NCBI GenBank assembly: GCA_002389705.1
Contig: DGQJ01000332.1
Location: forward strand, 7,848-16,782
DNA: 8,935 nt
Source of the DNA: Bacteroidales bacterium UBA4417
GTDB lineage: Bacteria > Bacteroidota > Bacteroidia > Bacteroidales > UBA4417
Direction of reading: 5' to 3'
The notes beneath the pieces are model-generated. The model saw only the letters and a program-made list of their open reading frames with translations. It was not told the DNA's origin and did no database searches. This document shows positions 1 through 6,928 of this stretch, piece after piece; within the stretch, counting starts at the first letter, position 1, and every line of letters begins with the position of its first letter. A program made the translations under genes and the position numbers.

Positions 1-1434
1 GGAGCCTCCGACTGGTGGCCTTCGAAAAATGACCTGACCGACAAAATCGATTCGATTGATATGTTTGTGGTCACGCCCAAAGGGAATCATGTGGCCAGTA
101 ACGGGATGCTGATCAGCGAAACACCATACGGGCCCAATGCTGTGCTGGCACATTGGAAGCATCGTTATCCAATTGCATCATACCTTATAGCAATAGCATC
201 AACCAATTATGCCCGTTTTTCCGACTATTATGTTACAACCGACAGCTCACTGGAAGTGCTGAATTATGTGTATCCGGAGGACTCATCTTTGCTTGTCAAC
301 AATGCAAAAGATGCCATTCCTGCCATGCAGTTTTTCGAAGAGATTTTCGCACCCTACCCTTTCAGGGCCGAAAAATATGGTCAAGCCCAGTTTGGCTGGA
401 GCGGTGGCATGGAACACCAAACCATGACTTTCCTGGGCAAAGGCGCTTTTAGCCGTGAAACCATAACCCACGAACTGGCCCACCAATGGTTTGGCGATAT
501 GATTACCTGCGGATCATGGCACGATATATGGTTGAACGAAGGCTTCGCAACGTATTTAACCGGCCTGAGGTACGAACGAACGGATAAAGAATACTGGGAT
601 TTATGGAAACGCAGCAACATCTCCTATGTGTGTGGCTCGGGCGGCGGATCAGTATATTGCGATGATACCACCAGTGTAAACAGGATTTTCGATTCACGAT
701 TGTCGTACCGCAAAGGCGCATTAATCCTGCACCAGTTGCGATGGATTATTGGAGATTCAGCTTTCTTTAAGGGAATGAATACTTATCTGGAAGATCCGAA
801 ACTTAAACACGGGTTCGCACGAAGTTCAGATTTTCAGAAACATTTGGAAGCCGCTTCGGGCAAAAACCTGGACGGATACTTTGCCGACTGGCTCTACGGA
901 CAAGGTTACCCTACTTACACTATCCATGTCGGGCAATCAGCTGATCATTCGGCAACGGTAACTATAAACCAGGGGCAGTCGCATCCTTCGGTAAGCTTTT
1001 TCGAAATGCCGGTTCCGATCATGTTTGCAGGCGAAGGCAAGGATACAATAATCGTGTTCAACAACACTTCTTCAGGCCAGGTATTTTCATTCAACCCGGG
1101 ATTTGGCATAAGCACGGTTACCTTTGATCCGGAGTACTGGCTTATTTCATCGAACAATTCTGTTACCCTGGGCATCGACGACCTTCCGGCGGGTAAATAC
1201 CTTACAATAAGCCCGAATCCCGCTACCGACCAACTGGCGATAAATCACAACCTGGGCCCTTTCAAATTTGTTGAAATCACGGCAGTCGACGGAAAATCAA
1301 CAAAGACATTTCCTGAAGAAACGAGCGAAACGAGTATGACCATTCATGTAAACTCACTCAAAGACGGGGTATATATACTCCGGCTGGGATTTCAGCAAGG
1401 AATAGTTACAAGAAAATTTGTGGTTAAAAAGTAG
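1..1434 (+). CDS. Secreted M1-family zinc aminopeptidase with T9SS C-terminal sorting domain (5' partial)
   Basis: The frame is open from base 1, so the N-terminal part is missing; 477 residues are visible. Residues below are numbered from the Met at 61, which is internal and not the true start. The exopeptidase-type motif GGMEHQ is at 115-120. The zinc site HELAH is at 137-141, with the third ligand E160 after 18 residues (HEXXH-X18-E). Y216 in SYRKGA is the likely transition-state tyrosine. These define the gluzincin M1 family, which removes N-terminal residues from peptides. Residues about 378-457 (LTISPNPATDQL, then GVYILRL and RKFVVKK) form a type A T9SS sorting domain, so the enzyme is probably exported across the outer membrane and released or anchored at the surface. 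C191 and C200 lie in the loop before Y216 and could form a disulfide (inference). The gene ends 150 nt from the convergent deacetylase. Family assignment is firm; substrate preference is unknown. Confidence 0.95.
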   Translation, partial: GASDWWPSKNDLTDKIDSIDMFVVTPKGNHVASNGMLISETPYGPNAVLAHWKHRYPIASYLIAIASTNYARFSDYYVTTDSSLEVLNYVYPEDSSLLVNNAKDAIPAMQFFEEIFAPYPFRAEKYGQAQFGWSGGMEHQTMTFLGKGAFSRETITHELAHQWFGDMITCGSWHDIWLNEGFATYLTGLRYERTDKEYWDLWKRSNISYVCGSGGGSVYCDDTTSVNRIFDSRLSYRKGALILHQLRWIIGDSAFFKGMNTYLEDPKLKHGFARSSDFQKHLEAASGKNLDGYFADWLYGQGYPTYTIHVGQSADHSATVTINQGQSHPSVSFFEMPVPIMFAGEGKDTIIVFNNTSSGQVFSFNPGFGISTVTFDPEYWLISSNNSVTLGIDDLPAGKYLTISPNPATDQLAINHNLGPFKFVEITAVDGKSTKTFPEETSETSMTIHVNSLKDGVYILRLGFQQGIVTRKFVVKK

Positions 1435-1454
1435 GCTGCTGAATGCTGGTGATA

Positions 1455-1482
1455 GGGTTCCGGGTTTCGGATCATTGGGTTT
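1455..1482. repeat. Degenerate 7-mer G/T-rich tandem tract
   Basis: Downstream of the peptidase stop codon there are four consecutive 7-base words: GGGTTCC, GGGTTTC, GGATCAT and TGGGTTT. The first two differ at one position, the third is decayed, and the fourth is a shifted version of the same G3T3 core. It looks like an eroded short tandem repeat. It is not coding, and no function is claimed. Confidence 0.4.
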
Positions 1483-1512
1483 ATGAAGTCCCTTCACGAT
1501 TTCATATCTGGA

Positions 1513-1576
1513 GGCTCTCCCACTCGCCGTCTCTCCGTTTCTCCCCATCTCCGTTTCTCCGTCTCTCCCCTTTTCC
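1513..1576. repeat. 8-bp tandem repeat, eight units (consensus GTnTCTCC)
   Basis: Eight consecutive 8-base units fill this stretch without gaps: GGCTCTCC, CACTCGCC, GTCTCTCC, GTTTCTCC, CCATCTCC, GTTTCTCC, GTCTCTCC, CCTTTTCC. The central five are closest to the consensus and the outer ones are decayed. The strand is almost purely pyrimidine. The tract lies between the convergent ends of the peptidase and the deacetylase and finishes 7 nt before the deacetylase stop codon. Because 8 is not a multiple of 3 and no gene covers it, it is a DNA- or RNA-level repeat, not a protein repeat. Confidence 0.8.
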
Positions 1577-1583
1577 ATCAACA

Positions 1584-2198
1584 CTACTCCAATATCCCAA
1601 AAGAATAGCCCTCGCTGAGGCAGTATTCAATATATAAAGGCAACGCGTATTCCATCCGCTGCTGTGCCTTCAGGCTATCGTGAAAAACAATGATGGCACC
1701 CGGGCGAGTGTGTCTTATGGCATGAGAAAGGCACTGCTCACCATCGAGGTTTTGATTATAATCGCCGGAGAGGGCACTCCACATCACAATTTTGTACTTT
1801 CTTTTCAGGAGAGCAGCAATCCGGCGGTTTAACTGCCCGTGTGGTGGTCGAAATAAACTGCTGCCAACCAGGGCATTGGCTTGCTCACAATCCGAAAGAT
1901 ATTCTTCGCGGGTTGACTTCCAGGCTTTGAGGTGATGAAAGGTATGATTCCCGATGGCATGACCGCCTTTTTTCAGCATGGAGAAAATATCAGGATATTT
2001 CTGCACATTTTCGCCTACACAGAAAAATGTAGCTTTTACGTCATACTTGTTCAGTATCCCAAGGACCAGCGGGGTTACCCCGGGAACCGGGCCATCGTCG
2101 AAAGTAAGAAACACTTCGCGGCGGCTGGTTGGCACACGCCACAACAGTTGACGGGGATACAGAAGCCTGAGCCAGAAAGGTGCAGAATAAATTTCCAT
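1584..2198 (-). CDS. NodB-type polysaccharide deacetylase
   Basis: This 204-residue protein is a compact carbohydrate esterase family 4 (NodB) domain, a metal-dependent hydrolase that removes acetyl groups from glycans such as chitooligosaccharide, peptidoglycan or exopolysaccharide. Counting from the chosen Met, motif 1 TFDDGP is at 32-37 (catalytic base and metal Asp), motif 2 HTFHH at 85-89 (metal histidines), motif 3 RPPHG at 117-121, a DYNQ segment near 146, and the motif 5 FHDS histidine at 173. All catalytic positions are present. The frame stays open upstream to an ATG at 2345. I start at 2198 because the extra 49 residues look non-family, while MEIYSAPFW leads directly into the domain, and a weak -7-like box lies just upstream. 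No signal peptide is visible, so it is probably cytoplasmic or exported in an unrecognised way. It is a single-gene unit convergent with the peptidase. The exact substrate cannot be told. Confidence 0.9.
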   Translation of the reverse strand: MEIYSAPFWLRLLYPRQLLWRVPTSRREVFLTFDDGPVPGVTPLVLGILNKYDVKATFFCVGENVQKYPDIFSMLKKGGHAIGNHTFHHLKAWKSTREEYLSDCEQANALVGSSLFRPPHGQLNRRIAALLKRKYKIVMWSALSGDYNQNLDGEQCLSHAIRHTRPGAIIVFHDSLKAQQRMEYALPLYIEYCLSEGYSFGILE

Positions 2199-2214
2199 GT
2201 GCTGAATTGAATTG

Positions 2215-2244
2215 CGAAAATACAGACATATTCCGGAAGTGAAA
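2215..2244 (-). promoter_or_regulatory. Weak Bacteroidota-type promoter candidate for the deacetylase
   Basis: Read on the - strand there is a TTTC at 2244-2241, an 18-nt spacer, and TATTTTCG at 2222-2215. This is one mismatch from each of the Bacteroidota TTTG and TAnnTTTG elements, with a spacer slightly short of the usual 19-21. It would give a leader of roughly 10 nt before the ATG at 2198. It is offered mainly as mild support for that start codon. Confidence 0.25.
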
Positions 2245-2410
2245 CCTGGTTTTTCAAAAATTGATTTGTCCCGGGTGCTCACTTCCATCATGGCTGGTAT
2301 GCGAAATGGGAGCCTTTTGGCTATTACTCTAAGATTGTGATGCAAATTTAATTGGTAACTTCCAGATGGGAGATGGGCGAAAAAGGATGAGGAGATGGCC
2401 TTCTATCTTT

Positions 2411-2445
2411 GGTCTTCGGTCTTCGGTCTTCCGTCTTCCGTCTTC
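2411..2445. repeat. 7-bp tandem repeat, five units (GGTCTTC / CGTCTTC)
   Basis: There are three identical GGTCTTC units followed by two CGTCTTC units in perfect register, 35 bp in all. A decayed sixth unit, TATCTTT, occupies 2404-2410 immediately before them. The tract lies in the deacetylase-gpmA intergenic region, well upstream of the gpmA promoter. It is not coding. Confidence 0.85.
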
Positions 2446-2530
2446 AAGTCACCTTGATGTACATATTCAGCAATTTTCAACCGTCTCTGAATTTCGTTTA
2501 ACAATCTTTAGATAAAAACCGCAAATTGCA

Positions 2531-2562
2531 GTTGTACACATAATGAGTATATTGTACATTTG
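2531..2562 (+). promoter_or_regulatory. Bacteroidota -33/-7 promoter of gpmA
   Basis: GTTG at 2531-2534 is followed after exactly 20 nt by TACATTTG at 2555-2562. This is a full match to the TAnnTTTG -7 element, with a correctly spaced -33 TTG, as used by the primary sigma factor of Bacteroidota. Transcription would start near 2569, giving a 5' leader of about 57 nt, A/T-rich and without a Shine-Dalgarno sequence. The word TTGTACA occurs at both elements (2532-2538 and 2552-2558), exactly 20 bp apart. Confidence 0.7.
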
Positions 2563-2626
2563 CAAAACAGAACAATAGTTGAAATTTACCTGACATTCAG
2601 CTAATTATATTTATAAAATCAATACA

Positions 2627-3373
2627 ATGAAAAAACTAGTACTTATTCGCCATGGCGAAAGCGAATGGAACAAAGAAAACCGTTTTACCGGCTGGACAGA
2701 TGTAGATCTTTCGGAACGTGGAATTAAAGAAGCCAAAGAAGCCGGAAAGGTTTTAAAAGAAAACGGCTTCGATTTCCGCCTGGCCTATACCTCATACCTG
2801 AAAAGAGCGATAAAAACGCTGAACCTGGTACTTGAAGAAATGGACCTGTTATGGATACAGGTTGAAAAAAGCTGGCGCCTGAACGAAAAACACTATGGCA
2901 ACCTGCAGGGACTTAACAAAGCCGAAACCGCTGAAAAATACGGCGATGCACAGGTTCTGATCTGGCGCAGGAGTTACGACATTCCACCTGCCGAACTTGC
3001 TGCCGACGATCCGCGCAACCCTCGTCTCGACCCTAAGTATGCCGCAATCGGCGACGAAGCACCTGTAACCGAATCGCTCAAAGATACCGTTAACCGCATG
3101 GTTCCGTACTGGGAAAATGAAATCCGCGAATCGCTCCGCATCCACGACCAGGTGCTGGTAGCTGCCCATGGCAACAGCCTGCGCGCTGTAATCAAACATG
3201 TAAAAGGCATCAGCGACGAAGATATCGTAAACCTGAACCTGCCTACAGGCATACCCTATGTTTTTGAATTCGACGAAAACCTCAATTTTGTAAAAGACTA
3301 TTTCCTGGGTGATCCTGAAGTGATTAAAAAACTGATGGACGAAGTTGCCAACCAGGGGAAATCGAAGAAATAG
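2627..3373 (+). CDS. gpmA: 2,3-bisphosphoglycerate-dependent phosphoglycerate mutase
   Basis: The 248-residue product interconverts 3-phosphoglycerate and 2-phosphoglycerate in cytoplasmic glycolysis and gluconeogenesis, using a phospho-histidine intermediate. The signature [10 protein letters not shown] is at 6-15 and carries the phosphorylated H9. R60, E87 (in RLNEKHYG) and H181 (in AAHGNSLR, 179-186) complete the active site expected for this histidine phosphatase superfamily branch. The length matches the roughly 250-residue dimer/tetramer type. The start is fixed by [10 protein letters not shown], because the catalytic motif follows at once. A strong Bacteroidota promoter lies upstream and an intrinsic terminator downstream, so it can be a monocistronic unit; the following phosphatase would need read-through. 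Nothing is truncated. The only oddity is the lysine-rich tail GKSKK. Confidence 0.97.
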   Translation: MKKLVLIRHGESEWNKENRFTGWTDVDLSERGIKEAKEAGKVLKENGFDFRLAYTSYLKRAIKTLNLVLEEMDLLWIQVEKSWRLNEKHYGNLQGLNKAETAEKYGDAQVLIWRRSYDIPPAELAADDPRNPRLDPKYAAIGDEAPVTESLKDTVNRMVPYWENEIRESLRIHDQVLVAAHGNSLRAVIKHVKGISDEDIVNLNLPTGIPYVFEFDENLNFVKDYFLGDPEVIKKLMDEVANQGKSKK

Positions 3374-3385
3374 CATCAAACATTT

Positions 3386-3418
3386 GTTCCCTGTCTGTAT
3401 GAGCCAGGGAACTTTTTT
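3386..3418 (+). terminator. Intrinsic terminator after gpmA
   Basis: GTTCCCTG (3386-3393) and CAGGGAAC (3405-3412) form a perfect 8-bp stem with an 11-nt loop, followed directly by six T residues (3413-3418). It begins 12 nt after the gpmA stop codon. The T-run ends only 9 nt before the ATG of the next gene, so the stem could also affect access to that start. Confidence 0.85.
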
Positions 3419-3427
3419 AATATCCTT

Positions 3428-4144
3428 ATGAGAACCTGGGTTATACCCGATGTACATGGATGCTTATTAACGCTGCGTGCGCTGGTTGAAGATCTTATTG
3501 AGCTTCGCAAGGACGACGCGCTTATATTCCTGGGCGATGTTATTGATCGAGGCCCGTCGAGCAGGGGTGTGATTGACTATATTATGCAACTGCACGATAA
3601 CGGGATAGATGTAACCGTGATCAGAGGCAACCACGAGGAATACATGGCTCAGGTATATCGCGAAAACCAGGCAAAAAAAGGACTGCGCAAAATATTGGGA
3701 CTTAAAACCTCATCGTATAAGGAATGGATGATGCACGGCGGAGCCGAAACTATGATCAGCTACAGTGCCGATTCAGTTGCAGAAATTCCTGTAAAATATA
3801 TTGAGTGGATCGAATCGCTTGAATATTACATGATCTGGAAAAATTTCCTGATTGTACATGCCGGTTTTAATTTCGAACTCGATGACATTTTCAGCGATAC
3901 CCAGTCGATGATGTGGATTCGTGAATACAAGATTGACCCTGCCAAACTTGGCAACCGGAAAATTATCCATGGCCATGTACCGGTAACGCTCGATTTCATA
4001 AATCAGTGTATTATTTCCGACTCTTTTCACTTTATCGATCTCGATAATGGCGTTTACCTGAATGATAAGCCCGGGTATGGCAACCTGCTTGCACTCGAAT
4101 TAAATACCATGTCGCTGCTGGTGCAACCCAATATCGATTTCTGA
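3428..4144 (+). CDS. PPP-type metallophosphoesterase (serine/threonine protein phosphatase-like)
   Basis: This 238-residue calcineurin-like phosphoesterase carries the full dinuclear-metal motif set: DVHG at 8-11, GDVIDRGP at 36-43, GNHE at 67-70, HAG at 144-146 and HGHVP at 181-185. Spacing and the GDxxDRG/GNHE signatures place it in the bacterial PPP family, with PrpA/PrpB protein phosphatases and ApaH-like enzymes. Likely substrates are phosphoproteins or a dinucleotide/phosphoester; the sequence does not decide between them. The first metal motif is only 7 residues from the Met, so the ATG at 3428 is the only sensible start, even though it lies 9 nt after a terminator T-run and has no Shine-Dalgarno sequence. 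No clear promoter of its own was found, so expression probably depends on gpmA read-through or a promoter inside gpmA. A bidirectional terminator follows 22 nt after the stop codon. It has no signal peptide, so it is cytoplasmic. Confidence 0.9.
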   Translation: MRTWVIPDVHGCLLTLRALVEDLIELRKDDALIFLGDVIDRGPSSRGVIDYIMQLHDNGIDVTVIRGNHEEYMAQVYRENQAKKGLRKILGLKTSSYKEWMMHGGAETMISYSADSVAEIPVKYIEWIESLEYYMIWKNFLIVHAGFNFELDDIFSDTQSMMWIREYKIDPAKLGNRKIIHGHVPVTLDFINQCIISDSFHFIDLDNGVYLNDKPGYGNLLALELNTMSLLVQPNIDF

Positions 4145-4166
4145 AAATCAAAGTCGCTGTAAAATA

Positions 4167-4200
4167 AAATGCCCCGGATCGTAAATGATCCGGGGCATTT
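4167..4200. terminator. Bidirectional intrinsic terminator
   Basis: A perfect 14-bp inverted repeat, AAATGCCCCGGATC (4167-4180) and GATCCGGGGCATTT (4187-4200), closes a 6-nt loop. The left flank is A-rich and the right flank T-rich, so each strand ends its hairpin in a U-rich stretch. It sits between the convergent phosphatase (ends 4144) and outer-membrane barrel gene (ends 4222), ideally placed to stop both. Confidence 0.92.
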
Positions 4201-4221
4201 CGTTTTCGTCTGAGGGCTATG

Positions 4222-5577
4222 CTAAAATAAATTCCCGATATTGATATATAACCCTTTCAGCCCATCCTGTTTGTTGGTTGCAAAACCATAATCGATGGCA
4301 AGAATAAAGTTTTCATTGAGAGCCACCCGTAACCCGGCTCCCAGGCTGGGGTGTAACTTATCCTTTTCGTACGAAAAATCGAAATAGGTTTCCTGGTCGG
4401 CCAAACTGATTTTTGATTTGTCGATCTTTACTTCCTGCACCACCATTCCAACGTCGGAAAAACCATTCAATGCAAAATAGAGATTCTGTTTCCCGATATG
4501 TGTGGTCAGGAATTTCCAGCGTAGTTCGAGGTTCCCGTAAGCTACTCCATTACCCACAACCCTGTCGCGCATAATGCCACGCAGGGTTTTTGCGCCTCCG
4601 AGCCCATCGGTTTTGGTAATCGATGAATAGGAACTAAGCATATAAGGCTGCATAAAGAACGGTGCGTCGCCCCCGATAGTCCCCTGGTAACCAACCCTGT
4701 AAACGAAAGAGAGTTTGTTTTTTACCAATGTAAAATACTGCCTGTGTATCAGCACCAGTTTGGCATACGAAAACTCAGGATTAAAAAGAAATTTGGGGGC
4801 ATAAGTAACCAGGGCTTCGCTCCACATGCCTTTCATGGGATTGGCTTCGTTGTCGCGGGTATCGTATACCAGGCCTGCTTTCAGGAAGTTGGCATTCCCG
4901 CCGTCTTTTTCGGCTTCGCTGATGATGCCCCAGCCGACATATTTATCAAAAAGTGTTACCGTATCCGTTAATTTGTCGGCTTCATCTTTTCCTTTATTAA
5001 TAGCATCGAAATCAACACGCCCGGTTTCCATATGCATAATTCCGAAGCCGGCCAGCCACCTGAATTTATTGCCTGAAATCTGGCCTTGCAGGTCGGCCGT
5101 GAGCCTGAACATTTTCCGCAGGTCGCGGTAAAATACCCGGGTAATATAATCCGGCGAATCTTCATCCATAAAATCTTTGACAAACCTGCTCTGGTAGCCA
5201 TTAAACCCATAAAAATCGAGTGATTTTTCCGTCAGATAGCTCAAATCGGCCGTTAACCGCAGATGATGGGGCAACAGGTTTTTTGCATCGTAAAACAACT
5301 GGTTGGTTCCGGAACCCTTGGTATAACGCGAAATCTCCACCTTCATCATTTGCCTGTACGAAGGATAGGCTGAGCCATCACCATAATCGTAAACACTTAC
5401 CAGTCCCCCGTATTGAAATCCCATGTCCGCATCAAAGGATATGGTAGGAAGTCCTCCAAATGATAAGCCGGTAGGTGTTTTTGCTTCTTTTTTCTCTTTC
5501 GTTTCCTGCGCTTTGGCTACAAACAATCCTGGCAGAAAGAAACATATTACTACGATAATCAGTACATTTTTATGCAT
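4222..5577 (-). CDS. Omp85/BamA-TamA-like outer-membrane beta-barrel protein without POTRA domains
   Basis: The 451-residue product starts with a signal peptide: a hydrophobic core at 5-20, then AKA before a likely cleavage at Q24. A short charged linker (ETKEKKEAK) follows, then about 410 residues of barrel. Two landmarks fit the surface-antigen/D15 barrel of Omp85 proteins. These are DTRDNEANPMKGMWSE at 239-254 and GGAKTLRGIMRDR at 327-339, where LRG corresponds to the conserved (V/I)RG(F/Y) tip of loop 6. The C-terminal strands (LGAGLRVALNENFILAIDYGF, then INIGNLF) end in phenylalanine, as expected of a BAM recognition signal. No POTRA domain fits between signal peptide and barrel, so this is not a full BamA or TamA. 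It is the second gene of an operon, beginning 4 nt after the acyltransferase stop codon. A role in lipid or protein handling at the outer membrane is only inferred. Confidence 0.85.
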   Translation of the reverse strand: MHKNVLIIVVICFFLPGLFVAKAQETKEKKEAKTPTGLSFGGLPTISFDADMGFQYGGLVSVYDYGDGSAYPSYRQMMKVEISRYTKGSGTNQLFYDAKNLLPHHLRLTADLSYLTEKSLDFYGFNGYQSRFVKDFMDEDSPDYITRVFYRDLRKMFRLTADLQGQISGNKFRWLAGFGIMHMETGRVDFDAINKGKDEADKLTDTVTLFDKYVGWGIISEAEKDGGNANFLKAGLVYDTRDNEANPMKGMWSEALVTYAPKFLFNPEFSYAKLVLIHRQYFTLVKNKLSFVYRVGYQGTIGGDAPFFMQPYMLSSYSSITKTDGLGGAKTLRGIMRDRVVGNGVAYGNLELRWKFLTTHIGKQNLYFALNGFSDVGMVVQEVKIDKSKISLADQETYFDFSYEKDKLHPSLGAGLRVALNENFILAIDYGFATNKQDGLKGLYINIGNLF

Positions 5578-5581
5578 ATGA

Positions 5582-6928
5582 TTAACTTTTAATGGAAGAT
5601 TTTATGAGTTCTATCACCTGGCTTCTTACATCAACCAGTTCGTTAAACCTGGATTTATCCGAAATACGCATCCATAAAACCCTGAGTTTAATCCAGAGTT
5701 TGCTGATATGGATGTGCATGTGCAAGGCAAAAAATGCGGATACCGGCAACGAAACAGCAAACAGAATTTTCAATGCCAGGACTTTGGTAAAGATGCAGAA
5801 CAAAGCAATAAGTAACAGGTGATATACAGGTAATATCAATTGACCCGCACCCATGAGGATAGATGTACGAAAGTTGGGATCTTTAACCTTTGAAGCCATG
5901 GATTGAGCAATTTTATAAGGGATAAAATTCAGCAGTGCTCCATACAGGTATAATGGTAGCAGCAGAACGGTTAATACCGTTTCGATGAAAAGCCACATGA
6001 ACCTGGGATTTTTGTGTACAAGATGGCAATCGTTTAGACCCAAAGCCTCAAGTTTTAATTTATAGCGGGCAATTACTTCGCCAATTTCGGCAGCTTTTTC
6101 GGGGTGGGCAGTAAAAACTTCGGTAATTTTATGAACTATATATTGCCTGATGGTAAGTTTATTGTAAGGATGGCGATTCGTATTGCAGGTATCCCAAACA
6201 TTGGGTTCGTACATCTCGCTGATGGTGTTGGTGAGTTCGTAATTTTGTTCGGGGATGTGAATAATAAGGCTTCGCATGCTTTCTGAGAGCACACTCACCA
6301 GCGTATTGATCGCCTTTTGTTCGTTTTCCCGGTACATTTCAAAATAATCAGCAATGCGGATCGGTGTTCCGAATACAACCACCAGGTCAGCGCCGGGATG
6401 GTAATAATCGGAATAATCGATTCCTACAGGAACAATATGAAGGTTCAGGTTGTACCCAGCGCTTTCCTCGGCCTGGAAAGCAATACGAAATATACCTTTT
6501 TTCAGTGGTCTGAGACGTTTGCAGCCTTCGTGGTTTCCTTCGGGCAAAATGCAAAGCGGTATATTCGATTTCAGTACCTCAACGGTTGTATCAAAAACTT
6601 CCTGGTTTCGGCCAAGTTCAGCAAATCCATCACGAATCCTGTATATCGGAAGTATTTTTAAGAAATTAAGAAGTTTGGCAACAAAAGGTTTTTTAAATAT
6701 ATCGGCACGCGCCATAAAAGAAACAGGCCTGCGGGCGGCAAAAAGCACAGCAAGGGCATCCATAAGCGCATTCTGGTGGTTTGGCGCAAATATTACCGGG
6801 GTATTGGAAGGTATTTTTTCGTTCCCAATTACTTTAAACCTGCGGTAAAACAGCCTGTGAAACAAACACACATGCACATAAAGGAACTTATAGTAAAAAG
6901 CTCCCCTGAATTTATCTTTATCCGTCAT
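5582..6928 (-). CDS. PlsC-type glycerolipid acyltransferase with C-terminal membrane extension
   Basis: This 448-residue protein transfers an acyl chain to a glycerol-3-phosphate-like or lysophosphatidate acceptor at the inner membrane. The acyltransferase motifs are in order: block I NHQNALMD at 50-57 (H51 and D56, the HX4D pair), block II around ILPIYRIRDG at 92-101, block III LPEGNHEG at 128-135, and block IV VPVGIDYS at 166-173. After the catalytic half comes a charged, helical middle (about 195-305), then hydrophobic stretches near 312-337, 357-380 and 382-404 that look membrane-spanning. PlsC itself is about 240 residues, so this is the long form. The start at 6928 leads directly into the family's N-terminal helix; no Shine-Dalgarno sequence is seen and I found no convincing promoter. 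It is followed after 4 nt by the outer-membrane barrel gene and is divergent from the glycosyltransferase. Acceptor specificity (glycerol-3-phosphate, lysophosphatidate or another lipid) is undecided. Confidence 0.88.
   Translation of the reverse strand: MTDKDKFRGAFYYKFLYVHVCLFHRLFYRRFKVIGNEKIPSNTPVIFAPNHQNALMDALAVLFAARRPVSFMARADIFKKPFVAKLLNFLKILPIYRIRDGFAELGRNQEVFDTTVEVLKSNIPLCILPEGNHEGCKRLRPLKKGIFRIAFQAEESAGYNLNLHIVPVGIDYSDYYHPGADLVVVFGTPIRIADYFEMYRENEQKAINTLVSVLSESMRSLIIHIPEQNYELTNTISEMYEPNVWDTCNTNRHPYNKLTIRQYIVHKITEVFTAHPEKAAEIGEVIARYKLKLEALGLNDCHLVHKNPRFMWLFIETVLTVLLLPLYLYGALLNFIPYKIAQSMASKVKDPNFRTSILMGAGQLILPVYHLLLIALFCIFTKVLALKILFAVSLPVSAFFALHMHIHISKLWIKLRVLWMRISDKSRFNELVDVRSQVIELIKSSIKS

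Larger units (their letters stand above)
2199..2626. other. 428-nt divergent intergenic region
   Basis: This gap separates the deacetylase (leftward) from gpmA (rightward). It holds a weak leftward promoter candidate at 2215-2244, two GGAGATGG words at 2369-2376 and 2391-2398, a 7-mer tandem tract at 2411-2445, and the gpmA promoter at 2531-2562. The frame of the deacetylase continues to 2345 but shows no conserved protein. I see no RNA gene or convincing small ORF. Confidence 0.7.

Noticed and set aside
1484..1496. Small hairpin TGAAG-TCC-CTTCA as terminator of the peptidase gene
   Set aside because: It has only 5 bp, low G+C content and no T-run after it.
1354..1584. Short - strand ORF through the 8-mer repeat
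   Set aside because: It translates the tandem repeat into low-complexity sequence and overlaps the end of the peptidase gene; there is no sign of a real protein.
2199..2345. 49-residue N-terminal extension of the deacetylase to an ATG at 2345
   Set aside because: The extra residues show no signal peptide or family similarity I recognise, and the NodB domain begins naturally after the Met at 2198.
1513..2445. CRISPR array or IS element around the deacetylase
   Set aside because: The repeats are contiguous 7-8 bp units with no spacers, there is no cas or transposase gene, and no long terminal inverted repeats or target duplications are visible.
2849..3457. 202-codon open frame on the - strand opposite gpmA
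   Set aside because: It is the antisense shadow of a confidently identified gpmA with all catalytic residues; its translation shows no recognisable domain.
6450..6848. 132-codon + strand ORF inside the acyltransferase
   Set aside because: It is antisense to a gene with complete PlsC motifs and carries no recognisable features.
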